Assembly: GCA_945271295.1 (NCBI GenBank) | Contig: CALYPG010000013.1 | Coordinates: 1 to 61,979 of the forward strand | Source: an uncultured Gilliamella sp. | Lineage (GTDB): Bacteria > Pseudomonadota > Gammaproteobacteria > Enterobacterales > Orbaceae | Reading direction: 5' to 3' | Length of the DNA stretch: 61,979 bases | In this document: positions 17,880 through 27,377 of the stretch, one piece after another | Layout: each line of letters starts with the position of its first letter | How positions within the stretch are numbered: the stretch's first letter is position 1 | The notes under the pieces: model-generated | What the model was told of the DNA's origin: nothing | The model's database searches: none | Seen by the model: the letters and a program-made list of their open reading frames with translations, nothing else | Position numbers and translations under genes: made by a program

Positions 17880-20201
17880 TTAGTCACAGCATTTTGACTT
17901 AGTAACAGTGGATTTTTGGCTGGCAATGGTTTGATTAAACAGCAAATAACGAGTTAATAATCGCATCAAACCTAACAAAACAACGATTGATATTGCACAC
18001 AGTATTAACCAATAACTTGCCGAACTTGATTGCCTTAATAAAGTAAATTGATAAAAAATAGTAGCCGTTAGCCATGCCACAATAAAAGTCCAAACTGCGA
18101 CAAATATCATCCATTTATAACCTGCTTCACGGTAAATAGTACCTAACGCCGCAACACAAGGTGTATATAGCAAAATAAAAATCACATAAGCTAGTGCTGC
18201 ACTTGCGGTCACAAATGAAATTCTTATTTGCGAAATCGTCACCGAATCAACAACCAAATCAGATTGTAACGAGCTAGTATTTTTATTAACAGTTGTCAGT
18301 CCAAGTGGATCTAAAACAGCATCAACCAAGCCACTTAAATTTTGGGGTATTGTAGCTAATGCCTCGAACATACCTTTAGTTAAACTAAAAGGCTCACTAT
18401 GCTGATCATCGCTCATTGAATAAAGTGAATTCAACGTAGCAATCACTGATTCTTTAGCAAACATACCAGTAAAAATCCCAACTGTAGCAGGCCAGTTTTG
18501 TTGATTAATTCCCATAGGTTCAAAAATAGGTGTAATTTTCTGGCTAACCGCTGACAAGACTGAGCTATTAGAATTATCATGACCAAATGAACCATCTGTA
18601 CCCCATGAATTGAGCACACTTAATAATGTAACCATTATCACAATCGCTTTACCGGCTTTGAAAATAAAACTCTTTAACCGTTGCCAAGTTAATGTAAGCA
18701 TGTTAGTTAAAGTAGGGATGCGGTAAACTGGCATTTCCATGATAAATGGTGTTAATTGACCTTGCAATAACGTGAATTTTAAAATAAAACCAGTAATTAT
18801 AGCTACCAAAATCCCTAATAAATACAAGCCAAAAACCACCATAGAAGCATGCTTAGGGAAGAATATAACCGCAAATAATGTATACGCTGGTAACCTAGCA
18901 CTACAAGACATAAATGGAATCATACAAATGGTCATTATCCTATCACGGGAACTTTCTAATGTACGAGTACCCATAATGGCTGGAACACCACAACCAAAGC
19001 CAACTAGCATGGGCACAAAGGCTTTACCCGGTAAACCGATACAACGCATACCACGATCCACCACCATTGCCGCTCGAGCCAAATAGCCCGAATCTTCCAA
19101 AAAAGAAAGGCAAAAAAACATCATCGCAATAACCGGAATAAAGGTTGAAACGGTTTTAATACCCGTACCTATGCCATTAGCTAAAATAGCTCTCAACCAA
19201 TCAGGGCTATTTAACAATTGCAAAACATGTGATAGCCCATTGACAAAAAGGGTGCCACAAAGCATATCAAAAAAATCAATAAATACTGAGCCAAAATTAA
19301 TAGCCACCATAAACATGGCATACATTACTAGTAAAAACAACGGAATACCTGTTATGCGTCCAAGGGCAATTTTGTCAAGTTTTTCAGATTTACCCTCGCT
19401 GATTTCGCGGGGTTTATCGATCACCTTTTGACAAATTTGATCGATTGTTTCATAACGGGCACTAACCAATGCCACATCAATTTCATTATCACATTCAGTA
19501 GCTAATAATATACGGCAAGCAGTTAGCTTTTCTAATTCAAGTTGATTAAATGAATAGTGGGAATCATCCAGTAAAGCTTCGATTATTTGCCAACGATTGA
19601 AGTCGCGTAACCTACTTTCTGTAGGTAACTGATTAATATAACGATCAATTACTGCTTGCTGATCGGCACCTAACGTATCTATCGACGGTTTAGCAATAGA
19701 CCGCGTTAATACTGCCTGTGCAATTTGTTGATAAAGATTATTGATTCCTATTTTTTTACTTGCTGACACGCCAATTACCGCACAACCGAGTAAGTGAGCC
19801 AATGCTTGTTGATTAATCACTTCACCAAGGGACTTAACCGTATCAATCATATTAAGTACCACAATCATCGGCACTTGCAAATCGATTAGTTGCATGGTGA
19901 GGTACAAACTACGTTGCAAATTAGTTGCATCAATAATATTAATGATCAGGTTGTCTTTTTCAGTTAACACAAACTCACGAGTGATCAACTCATCTTGAGA
20001 TACCGACAGCGGATCGATCTCAATTGAATAGGTACCGGGTAAATCAATAATTTCATATTGAATATTTTGATAACAAAAAATACCGGTTTTACGCTCAACC
20101 GTCACCCCTGGCCAATTCCCCACACGCTGCTTAGCACCAGTAAGTAAGTTAAATAAAGTCGTTTTACCACAATTAGGGTTACCAATTAATGCAATCTTCA
20201 C
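17880..20201 (-). CDS. feoB: Ferrous iron transporter FeoB
   Basis: A 773-residue inner-membrane Fe(II) transporter with an N-terminal G-protein domain. The G1 motif is GNPNCGKTTLFN (near residue 7), with VGNWPGVTVERK, DLPGTYS and NMID following. The membrane core contains the two gate motifs around GFGCGVPAIMGTRTLE and FMSCSARLPAY, and the C-terminus ends in cysteines (SKCCD). The start is a GTG at 20201, with GGAGA seven bases upstream. It overlaps the feoA stop by four bases (GTGA), indicating translational coupling, and gives exactly the E. coli length. A longer upstream frame inside feoA has no support. Confidence 0.95.
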   Translation of the reverse strand: MKIALIGNPNCGKTTLFNLLTGAKQRVGNWPGVTVERKTGIFCYQNIQYEIIDLPGTYSIEIDPLSVSQDELITREFVLTEKDNLIINIIDATNLQRSLYLTMQLIDLQVPMIVVLNMIDTVKSLGEVINQQALAHLLGCAVIGVSASKKIGINNLYQQIAQAVLTRSIAKPSIDTLGADQQAVIDRYINQLPTESRLRDFNRWQIIEALLDDSHYSFNQLELEKLTACRILLATECDNEIDVALVSARYETIDQICQKVIDKPREISEGKSEKLDKIALGRITGIPLFLLVMYAMFMVAINFGSVFIDFFDMLCGTLFVNGLSHVLQLLNSPDWLRAILANGIGTGIKTVSTFIPVIAMMFFCLSFLEDSGYLARAAMVVDRGMRCIGLPGKAFVPMLVGFGCGVPAIMGTRTLESSRDRIMTICMIPFMSCSARLPAYTLFAVIFFPKHASMVVFGLYLLGILVAIITGFILKFTLLQGQLTPFIMEMPVYRIPTLTNMLTLTWQRLKSFIFKAGKAIVIMVTLLSVLNSWGTDGSFGHDNSNSSVLSAVSQKITPIFEPMGINQQNWPATVGIFTGMFAKESVIATLNSLYSMSDDQHSEPFSLTKGMFEALATIPQNLSGLVDAVLDPLGLTTVNKNTSSLQSDLVVDSVTISQIRISFVTASAALAYVIFILLYTPCVAALGTIYREAGYKWMIFVAVWTFIVAWLTATIFYQFTLLRQSSSASYWLILCAISIVVLLGLMRLLTRYLLFNQTIASQKSTVTKSKCCD

Positions 20202-20440
20202 GCAATTATCTCCAAAATTTCGATCGATGCAGCTTCGCTCCTTCGTAAACAAAGACGAAATCCGCGAATTTTGATTTCAAGCGGGTCGCCAAATGGAGCA
20301 AACCGCACTACAGAAACCTTACAACCGGGTGTAATGCCCATAGCGAGTAATTTGCGACGGAAAGGTAACGATTCGGGTAATAAACGTGCAATAACCGCCT
20401 CATGACCTAAAGGTAGGTGATTAAGTGTGTTAAATGACAT
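20198..20440 (-). CDS. feoA: Ferrous iron transport protein FeoA
   Basis: An 80-residue SH3-like cytoplasmic protein needed for FeoB activity. FRRKLLAMGITPGCKVSVVRFAPFGDPLEIKIRGF is the characteristic fold region, and the C-terminus overlaps the feoB GTG start. The ATG at 20440 is chosen because GGAAG lies just upstream and the length matches FeoA; a longer in-frame extension upstream is non-homologous. Confidence 0.93.
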   Translation of the reverse strand: MSFNTLNHLPLGHEAVIARLLPESLPFRRKLLAMGITPGCKVSVVRFAPFGDPLEIKIRGFRLCLRRSEAASIEILEIIA

Positions 20441-21124
20441 TATGCTTCCAAAATATTGCTTACTAAATTTATGGTTTATATTATAAAAACACGCAATACT
20501 ATCACATATTGACTTTTTAAATGCGAATAATTTGATATTATTATATGTAATTAAACAAAAACACATTATAATAACAATTATTAAGCATAAAAACGCTTAT
20601 TTTATAAAGATTTTCGATTATTTTTAACAAATTTACTTTGTAAATTTAAAAAATTTGCCTAATGTGCTAATCATTTGATTAGCACATTTTGATAAACATA
20701 AACCCTATACGCTCATTCTCTTTATAAAATAATTTATCTATTTTAATGAGACTGAGATAGTGTTAAGTGAGAAGACATAAACTTAAGATTCAAATCTGTC
20801 GTACAAATAGACAAATAAGAGAAGAAAACTAATCATTAATTGATTGACGCATGATTTTAAATCATTAAACAAATGTCTTATAAACCATGATTAAATTAAC
20901 GCATAGCCTTAATACATTAATACGATAATGCTGTTAACTAAGTACTAAAACAAACGAACAATTATTATATTAAAAGAAAATAGTCTGAATAGATTGTTTT
21001 TACTCGATTCAATATTTATCACACTATTGTAAAAGGACTAACTAATTATCCAGCCATATTGTTTCTGTTATCTGTTACAATAAAAGAACGGGTAAAACCA
21101 TTGAGATTATTTCCGGATTTTTCG
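20441..21124. other. 680-base gene-free stretch upstream of feoA
   Basis: Contains the feo promoter, not identifiable with confidence, and a perfect 13-bp palindrome at 20661-20688. No reading frame with family resemblance was seen. The right half may be decayed DNA belonging to the small-ORF island that follows. Confidence 0.45.
20661..20688. terminator. Perfect 13-bp hairpin in the feo upstream region
   Basis: AATGTGCTAATCA pairs perfectly with TGATTAGCACATT across a 2-nt gap (in practice a small loop) and is followed by TTGATAAA. It could terminate an unannotated short transcript on either strand. Confidence 0.4.
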
Positions 21125-21442
21125 TTAAATAACTTCAACAATAGCAACAAACTTTGGGCCTTCATAAACTTTTAAAGAAAAGCCTTTTACCAGTAATTTA
21201 GATGGTGCATCTTCAACCAAAAAATAGGCTTTCCCTATTCCAACTCTTTTTATATCTTTTTCATCATTAGTATCTATTTCTAATACCAGGCTCCAGCGAA
21301 TTTCTTCATTTGATAAGCCTTTGAAAGGATCGGTGATTACATAATATGGAACATTGATTGGCAAATTAGTTTTACCGCCATCATCTATATTTACCCAATA
21401 AACAATAACACTAATTTTTGACTTTTCCATATTATTACCCAT
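21125..21442 (-). CDS. Small protein of unknown function
   Basis: A 105-residue acidic protein, no signal peptide or membrane segment. It looks like a compact alpha/beta fold (VIVYWVNIDDGGK, VPYYVITDPFKGLS, YFLVEDAPSKLLV). I do not recognise the family. It sits with two other small orphan genes on the same strand in an otherwise gene-poor, decayed region, a setting often seen for leftover immunity or antitoxin genes; that is inference. A second in-frame ATG at 21430 is also possible. Confidence 0.55.
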   Translation of the reverse strand: MGNNMEKSKISVIVYWVNIDDGGKTNLPINVPYYVITDPFKGLSNEEIRWSLVLEIDTNDEKDIKRVGIGKAYFLVEDAPSKLLVKGFSLKVYEGPKFVAIVEVI

Positions 21443-21574
21443 TTTATACGATACGGCGATTCCAATTGGGTATTAACTTGAACTAGTTAAAATCATCGTT
21501 CTTAATATATCAAGCATTACCTAGATTGGCTTTCATCTAATCTGCATCGGCTATATTATCAGCAGCTTTATTTA

Positions 21575-21877
21575 TTATTCTAAAGTTGAATAGATCTCAT
21601 CTTTCAATAGATCATTTTTTGATAACGTTTCTAGCTTCCTAATATCATTTATTATTCTACCTAAAGCACTATAAATGCCTTCCAATTCATTGATATTGAA
21701 GTCATAAACCGTTGCATTATCTATTTTTTCAAATAAATTCTTAGCTTTATCATTTAAATAGAGCATTATTTCTTTCTTATAATCAGGTAGTTTTATCCTG
21801 CATGAAACTCCACCAAAAGCAGTTTTTCCGTTAATTTCACCAAATAAATAGAGCCCTGTATAAATTTGTTTTGGCAT
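21575..21877 (-). CDS. Small protein of unknown function, possible orphan immunity protein
   Basis: A 100-residue soluble protein with a clear GGAGTG ribosome binding site. The N-terminal half is beta-rich (YTGLYLFGEINGKTAFGG), the C-terminal half helical and charged. It ends in Leu-Glu-stop followed by TAATAAATAAAGC, the same ending as the next small gene at 22163. The two may be diverged paralogues or share a duplicated 3' end. Small, acidic, clustered and unrelated to the neighbours is the usual look of immunity genes of polymorphic toxins, but no toxin gene is visible here. Confidence 0.55.
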   Translation of the reverse strand: MPKQIYTGLYLFGEINGKTAFGGVSCRIKLPDYKKEIMLYLNDKAKNLFEKIDNATVYDFNINELEGIYSALGRIINDIRKLETLSKNDLLKDEIYSTLE

Positions 21878-21929
21878 ATTTCACTCCATAACACGTATAT
21901 TTTTTATATTAATTACAAGTAGATCAGAC

Positions 21930-22140
21930 GAAAGCAGGCAAGCCCTTCATCATTAAACTTAATGGCTGACTATATTATTACCACACTGCAGGATTTGCGC
22001 AAACTGTGATTTTTAATGCAGATACTCAGCAAGCACCCGTTTGATGAACACTCCACCGTCCACTGGCTGACACAGTTTTCCGGTGGCATCGATATAACGG
22101 GTAGATAAGGACGATAAAAATGGGAAGGATGGTGATATTA
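21930..22140 (-). pseudogene. Decayed, relatively GC-rich island of unknown origin
   Basis: Between two small ORFs lies a patch with visibly higher GC than its surroundings. On the minus strand around 22020-22105 it reads about 28 residues without a stop (RYIDATGKLCQPVDGG and onward), then a stop. I cannot name the family. The contrast in base composition suggests a fragment of an acquired element. Confidence 0.35.
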
Positions 22141-22162
22141 AGATCGCTTCCGGCTTTATTTA

Positions 22163-22456
22163 TTACTCTAACAATGAGAAAGCAGTATAAAACTCTTCAT
22201 TTTTTAATAAATCTTGTATTGTTTTATTTATTATATTTTCATCTAAACTTTCAACAATAATCATATCTGATGCCCAAAAATATAAGCCATTACAGCATTC
22301 TTTTGTTTTTTTATAACGGTCCAAAATAGAAATTATATTTTCAATAGTAAAAAATGTTGCAGCATATCGTTTTCCATTGTCTAAAAGAACTTCAACATCA
22401 ACATTATCATTTATCAGATTAAGTTCTTCACTACCTTTGAAGATTGTAATATTCAT
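22163..22456 (-). CDS. Small protein of unknown function, possible orphan immunity protein
   Basis: A 97-residue acidic protein (NVDVEVLLDNGKRYAATFF, then GLYFWASDMIIVESLDENI). The start at 22456 is chosen for the GGGAG site nine bases upstream; an ATG 18 bases earlier would use that site as coding sequence. The C-terminus LLKNEEFYTAFSLLE resembles LLKDEIYSTLE of the gene at 21575, and the DNA after both stops is nearly identical. Function unknown; orphan immunity is the best guess from context. Confidence 0.58.
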   Translation of the reverse strand: MNITIFKGSEELNLINDNVDVEVLLDNGKRYAATFFTIENIISILDRYKKTKECCNGLYFWASDMIIVESLDENIINKTIQDLLKNEEFYTAFSLLE

Positions 22457-22542
22457 GGCTATTAACTCCCTCATCCAAATACCTTAAAAATTGAATAACG
22501 ACAAATGCCACTTAGAAGCAATAAGTAGCAAACTTAAACTAT

Positions 22543-22580
22543 TGTAAAGATGTTTCAGGAATACTATACGTTTTAGTATT
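22543..22580 (+). repeat. Dispersed ~37-bp repeat, copy B
   Basis: Starts TGTAAAGATGTTTCAGG and ends ATACGTTTTAGTATT. It is the same element as the IS30-associated copy at 7626, diverged in the middle. It sits between the small-ORF island and yffB. Confidence 0.6.
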
Positions 22581-22679
22581 TGAATTTACCCACCACTCAT
22601 CCACATTTAACACTTAATTGCTGACATTAATCGTTAACTGTTATAATTAGCTACTATAGACTAAATTGGAATCGTCATT

Positions 22680-23036
22680 ATGTATATTATTTATGGCATT
22701 AAAAATTGCGATACGATGAAAAAAGCCTTGGCATGGCTTGATGAGCATCAGGTTAAGTATCAGTTTCATAATTATAAAACTGATGGTATTTCAGATGATC
22801 TGTTGCGTTCTTTTTTGCAATTAGTTGATTGGCAAAATTTGCTTAATACGCGTGGCACTACTTGGCGCAAACTGGATGAATCGGTGCGTGCTCAAATTAA
22901 TAATCAAGATGCCGCGATAAAAATTATGTTAGCTAATCCATCTATTATAAAACGCCCTCTATTAATCGAGAATGATAGAGCTTTGTTAGGATTTTCAGAC
23001 CAAAGTTATGCCCAATTTATTACACACCAACAATGA
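22680..23036 (+). CDS. yffB: ArsC/Spx-family protein YffB
   Basis: A 118-residue thioredoxin-fold protein of the arsenate reductase-like family. Typical features are [20 protein letters not shown] with a single active-site Cys, the [10 protein letters not shown] segment and IKRPLLIE near the C-terminus. The physiological substrate is unknown in E. coli as well. The last codon overlaps an ATG just before dapE, reproducing the yffB-dapE pair of E. coli. Confidence 0.92.
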   Translation: MYIIYGIKNCDTMKKALAWLDEHQVKYQFHNYKTDGISDDLLRSFLQLVDWQNLLNTRGTTWRKLDESVRAQINNQDAAIKIMLANPSIIKRPLLIENDRALLGFSDQSYAQFITHQQ

Positions 23037-23050
23037 GATCGAGAACCATT

Positions 23051-24190
23051 ATGACTGACCCCGTAATTGCCTTAACTACCGCATTGATTGCCGAAAAATC
23101 AATAAGTCCTGATGATAAAAACTGCCAACAAATGATTATTGAACGATTAGCATCGCTAGGTTTTACTATTGAAGCTGTCAATATTGGTCAAACTAAAAAT
23201 CTATGGGCTTACCATGGTGATCCAAATAGCAAAACCTTGATGTTTGCCGGGCACACAGATGTGGTTCCGGCTGGCGATGAAAGCCAATGGCAATACCCCC
23301 CATTTACCGCTACCATTGATAAACATGGTATGCTTTTTGGGCGTGGAGCTGCGGATATGAAAAGTGGCGTAGCCGCCATGGTATGTGCTGCCGAGGACTT
23401 TGTTAAAAATAATCCCAACCATACTGGGCGAGTGGCTTTGCTAATTACCTCCGATGAGGAAGCTGACGCTAGTGATGGTACCGTCAAAGTGGTAGATATG
23501 CTAATTAACCGCCAAGAACGTGTTGATTATTGTATTGTTGGTGAACCTTCCAGCAATGAAGTACTTGGTGATCAAATCAAAAACGGCCGTCGTGGTTCGC
23601 TAACCGCCAATTTAGTCGTACACGGGGTTCAAGGTCATGTGGCTTACCCTCACCTTGCCGATAATCCGGTACATCGTTTTGCCCCAGCTTTACATGAATT
23701 GGTGAACACGGTTTGGGATCATGGCAATCAATACTTCCCTCCCACTTCTATGCAAGTTGCAAATATCAATGGTGGAACGGGGGCTGAAAATGTAATCCCT
23801 GCTGATTTAAAGGTGCAATTTAACTTTCGTTATAGTAGTGAGCTTACCGATGCTATGATTAAAGCACGAGTTGAGCAAATATTGCAAAAATATAACTTGC
23901 GCTACACCTTAAATTGGCGGCTTTCCGGTCATCCATTTTTAACACCACAAGGGGATTTAACCACTGCTGCCATTAGCACCATTAAAGAGTTAACCCAAGT
24001 TGACACACAATTATCGACCAGTGGTGGTACCTCTGATGGTCGCTTTATTGCTAAAATGGGCTGTCAGGTAATTGAACTTGGTGTATTGAACAAGACTATT
24101 CATAAAATTAATGAAAATGCCAGCTGTCAGGATATTATTAAACTAAAACAGATCTTCCAACGAATTTTAGAAAAATTATTACTGGTATAA
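23051..24190 (+). CDS. dapE: Succinyl-diaminopimelate desuccinylase DapE
   Basis: A 379-residue M20-family metallohydrolase that removes succinate in the lysine/meso-diaminopimelate pathway. Zinc-site motifs are visible: [30 protein letters not shown] and a C-terminal HKINE. The ATG at 23051 matches the family start ([11 protein letters not shown]). An ATG at 23033, overlapping the yffB stop as ATGA, would add six atypical residues but may still couple translation. dapA, acting earlier in the same pathway, lies at 29.5 kb. Confidence 0.95.
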   Translation: MTDPVIALTTALIAEKSISPDDKNCQQMIIERLASLGFTIEAVNIGQTKNLWAYHGDPNSKTLMFAGHTDVVPAGDESQWQYPPFTATIDKHGMLFGRGAADMKSGVAAMVCAAEDFVKNNPNHTGRVALLITSDEEADASDGTVKVVDMLINRQERVDYCIVGEPSSNEVLGDQIKNGRRGSLTANLVVHGVQGHVAYPHLADNPVHRFAPALHELVNTVWDHGNQYFPPTSMQVANINGGTGAENVIPADLKVQFNFRYSSELTDAMIKARVEQILQKYNLRYTLNWRLSGHPFLTPQGDLTTAAISTIKELTQVDTQLSTSGGTSDGRFIAKMGCQVIELGVLNKTIHKINENASCQDIIKLKQIFQRILEKLLLV

Positions 24191-24298
24191 AGTAATTATA
24201 TATACAAAGACGGAATAAGTCACAGGCAGTTAATATAGACTAATGTAATTAAGTATAGCTTATTAACTCACTTAAACTAACAATTAGCGAGAATTAAC

Positions 24299-24490
24299 AT
24301 GGAATGGCTTAAAGATTATTGGTGGGTAATTGTTATTATTCTTATTGGGATTTTTATTAATACCATTAAAGCGTTAAATAAACTTAACTACAAATCTTAC
24401 CTTGAAAAAAAGAAAGGGATTAAACCCATCCCTTACAACGATGATGAGGATGATGATTGGCCATCTAATCCCCCTAAAAATAACGCTTAA
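24299..24490 (+). CDS. ypfN: UPF0370 membrane protein YpfN
   Basis: A 63-residue protein with one N-terminal membrane segment (YWWVIVIILIGIFINTI) and an acidic tail (DDEDDDWPSNPPK), both typical of YpfN. It follows dapE as in E. coli. Function unknown. Confidence 0.9.
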   Translation: MEWLKDYWWVIVIILIGIFINTIKALNKLNYKSYLEKKKGIKPIPYNDDEDDDWPSNPPKNNA

Positions 24491-24492
24491 TA

Positions 24493-25311
24493 TTAATTAA
24501 AATTGTGACGACTACTCGTGAATAATGCTTGATGACGATAACGATCCACCCACATTGCCGTTGAACCACAAACAGCAATTGGCATAATAATTAAGTTAAG
24601 TAATGGCACCATTGTGAACAAACTAACTAAAATACCATAAGTTAGATTATCAACTTTATCTTGTTTGAGTAGTACACGCATATTATGAAAACTGATTTTG
24701 TGATTATCAAAGGCATAATCAGCATATTGAATATTAATTTGCCAGGCCGTAAATAAAAACCAAACAATTGGTGTAACAAATTGCCCTATAATGGGAATAA
24801 AATAAGTGAGTAAGATTGGGATTGCCCATAACAGATAGTTAAGCAATTTTTGCATTTCCCGACCAAATATTCTGGGTAAATCTTTAATCAAACTCATCCA
24901 ACTGGTGTCGGGTGCGGGTATGCCAGTCAATTGAGCTTCAACTTGTTCGGCTAATAAGCCATTAAAGGGAGCAGCAATGATGTTAGTTACCGTACTAAAA
25001 AAGTAACAAAATAAAATAACCAATGTCAGGACAATGATAAAACTAATAATATAACCAAGCCACTGGAGCCAGTTAGGCACAAAAGCTAATCCCCAATCAA
25101 CCATACCGGTTATCATTGAGAAAAACCAATAAAATAATGCCGACATAATGACAACATTAGCAACTAATGGTAAAAATACAAACCGCTTAATACCCGGATT
25201 AAATGCCAACGACCAGCCTTTCATAAAATACTCAATACCGTTTGCAGATCGATTTTGATGTGAGCCATTGTTGTTATTGGATTGGTGGTGGTTTATACCC
25301 TTATAATTCAC
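24493..25311 (-). CDS. cysZ: Sulfate transporter CysZ
   Basis: A 272-residue inner-membrane protein for sulfate uptake. AAPFNGLLAEQVEAQLTG, YFIPIIGQ, YADYAFDNHKISF and PIAVCGSTAMWVDRYR follow E. coli CysZ closely. The start appears to be a GTG at 25311 with AAGGAAA upstream. This gives an Asn/His-rich N-terminal tail about 15 residues longer than in E. coli; a later start is possible. It is convergent with ypfN, two bases apart. Confidence 0.92.
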   Translation of the reverse strand: MNYKGINHHQSNNNNGSHQNRSANGIEYFMKGWSLAFNPGIKRFVFLPLVANVVIMSALFYWFFSMITGMVDWGLAFVPNWLQWLGYIISFIIVLTLVILFCYFFSTVTNIIAAPFNGLLAEQVEAQLTGIPAPDTSWMSLIKDLPRIFGREMQKLLNYLLWAIPILLTYFIPIIGQFVTPIVWFLFTAWQINIQYADYAFDNHKISFHNMRVLLKQDKVDNLTYGILVSLFTMVPLLNLIIMPIAVCGSTAMWVDRYRHQALFTSSRHNFN

Positions 25312-25436
25312 AATTGTTTCCTTTTTAAATCAACCTATATATTACCTAAGCATGTAGCTAGATATTACAATTAGCTACTTAATTAATGTAATGCACTCAC
25401 CCTTAATTATTGCGTCAATTTATTTTATTTGCATGC

Positions 25437-27374
25437 TTATTTTTTAGCCGAATACCAATTCGCAAACCACTTAGCCAATTCTTGTTTTAGCGCTTGCATT
25501 AAAGCGTTCTTACCGGTTAATGGCAACGTTGGTATTACCGGTAATTCATTAGTGTTATTGGCCAATAATGCACTTAAAATGGGTAAGTCTAAATGCACCG
25601 CTTGAGACCGATTATAGCAATTTAATCGACAAAGTGCGGCATAGGTGGCCTCATAAGGTCGGTGATAGTAGCAAAAGCCACGTAATTCTTCAATATCTGC
25701 ATTGGTTAAGCGTTGATCAGAGTCACTTGTCACAAGTTGGGCAAATGGTAGATCGATGATTTGCTTTAACCAATAGCTATTACGTTGTAATTTATGTTGC
25801 AATTTTGCAACTAAGGTATGCCCTGACTGGCTAATAGCTTTGATCGCCATCACCGAATAACTACCACTACTGGCTTCTTTACGACTAGCAATGTGGACTA
25901 GGCTAAAACCACAGGCTAACCAAAAACGATAATTATCGTCACTAAAGGCAAAACTTACTGATACAAAATCCTTTTCCTGTCCAATGGCATAATTTGTTAT
26001 GGATTGGACCAGTTTTTTTGCAATATGTTGACGACGGTACAACTCCATTACCGCGATGCGGTTAATGCGCAGCGATTGTAATTTGGCAGCTAATTTTTCA
26101 CCGGCATGAGCCACCAGCGATTGTGCCACCAAATTACCTTTAGGCCGACGCGTGCCTTTCCAGATTTCATCAATTAATGCTTCAGTTAAATTGCCCTCAT
26201 TAATGGTTATTGCTGCCGCAATACGTTGATCGCCAATTTTAGCTTGCCACACCAGTAGATTTTGCGCATCAAACAGTCGCCGTAAATCAACTAAAGTGGT
26301 TTGATAGTGAGCAATTTTTAATAAATAATAAATCTGTTTGAGTGCCTGAATATCATGACGATCAACCTGCGAATAATTAATAGGTTGATTCACCTTTGGT
26401 ATTTGCGTATCGAACGGTAATATACCATTTAACAATAAACGATCACTAAATTGTTCAAGTTGGTCATCAGCATGCCAACGAATTGGTTGTTGCAGATAGA
26501 AAAAATCGCAAGATTGGTTTACTAATAATTTTAATAAAAATCCCTGCCCAGTTCCTTCATAACCTTCAACAGTTGTGGTTAACAAAATTTGACTGTGCTT
26601 TGAGATCGCCAGTTGTATTAATTTAGTTAAGATGTGGAGTGGGATCATAGCCGCTTCATCAATAATTAAATATTCAGGAACAGGATCAATATTAGCAACA
26701 ATTAATTCATCGGGAGCATAAAATGGCGTTGTAGCTTTAGCAAAACGGAAAAAAGTTGTCAGTGAATTTTTGTTCGGTGCAGTGACTATGCAATGATGAT
26801 AATGACTAAATTGACCGGCTAAAGCTGATTTACCACGCCCACGTTTGGCTATCACTACCTTAATAATCTTAGTGCTTTGTAGTAATTGTTTTAATACATT
26901 TTGTTGTTCGTGTAGATTGCAAAATGTGTTATCTAAATTAGTAAATGGATAATTGGTAGCATTATTGTATTGAGCCAAAACTTGTGTTAAATGTGCAATA
27001 AAATTGGGTACCATAATAGGATAAGGATTTTCGTTCCAACGCAAACTATCATGATCGTGCCAGTGAGTAAAATGCTCTGGTAATAATAAAATTAAAACAC
27101 TACCTTTAACCAGTGTACCCATTAACATGGCTAATGCATCTAAATTAAATGCTTCAGTCGCATCGAAAATGGCATGTTTAAATTCTTGACCTAATAAACG
27201 TTTAGTATGATTTGGGGTTATAACGTTCAACCCAGCAGTAGCTAAATTAGCTTGGTTAGTAACTGTGATCCAATCACCTTGGTTTTGCTCAATAATGTCA
27301 GTCAATTTGGTAGATAAAACTGTTATATCGCCGTGTAAAACCCATAGCTTTCGAGTGCTATCAGCAATATGCAT
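25437..27374 (-). CDS. tmcA: tRNA(Met) cytidine acetyltransferase TmcA
   Basis: A 645-residue enzyme making N4-acetylcytidine at the wobble position of elongator tRNA-Met. An N-terminal DUF1726-type domain is followed by an RNA-helicase-like ATPase (Walker A AKRGRGKSAL near residue 185, Walker B YLIIDEAAMIPL). The GNAT acetyltransferase core includes RINRIAVMELYRRQHIAKKL, and a C-terminal tRNA-binding part follows. Three bases separate it from yeaL upstream, so it is co-transcribed with purC and yeaL. Confidence 0.93.
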   Translation of the reverse strand: MHIADSTRKLWVLHGDITVLSTKLTDIIEQNQGDWITVTNQANLATAGLNVITPNHTKRLLGQEFKHAIFDATEAFNLDALAMLMGTLVKGSVLILLLPEHFTHWHDHDSLRWNENPYPIMVPNFIAHLTQVLAQYNNATNYPFTNLDNTFCNLHEQQNVLKQLLQSTKIIKVVIAKRGRGKSALAGQFSHYHHCIVTAPNKNSLTTFFRFAKATTPFYAPDELIVANIDPVPEYLIIDEAAMIPLHILTKLIQLAISKHSQILLTTTVEGYEGTGQGFLLKLLVNQSCDFFYLQQPIRWHADDQLEQFSDRLLLNGILPFDTQIPKVNQPINYSQVDRHDIQALKQIYYLLKIAHYQTTLVDLRRLFDAQNLLVWQAKIGDQRIAAAITINEGNLTEALIDEIWKGTRRPKGNLVAQSLVAHAGEKLAAKLQSLRINRIAVMELYRRQHIAKKLVQSITNYAIGQEKDFVSVSFAFSDDNYRFWLACGFSLVHIASRKEASSGSYSVMAIKAISQSGHTLVAKLQHKLQRNSYWLKQIIDLPFAQLVTSDSDQRLTNADIEELRGFCYYHRPYEATYAALCRLNCYNRSQAVHLDLPILSALLANNTNELPVIPTLPLTGKNALMQALKQELAKWFANWYSAKK

Positions 27375-27377
27375 AAA

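Noticed and set aside
20202-20252. Longer FeoB start within feoA
   Set aside because: The GTG at 20201 has a good ribosome binding site, the GTGA overlap with feoA, and gives the family length.
20441-20640. A Fur or FNR site in the feoA promoter
   Set aside because: Only half-site matches in very AT-rich DNA were found; not strong enough to report as a feature.
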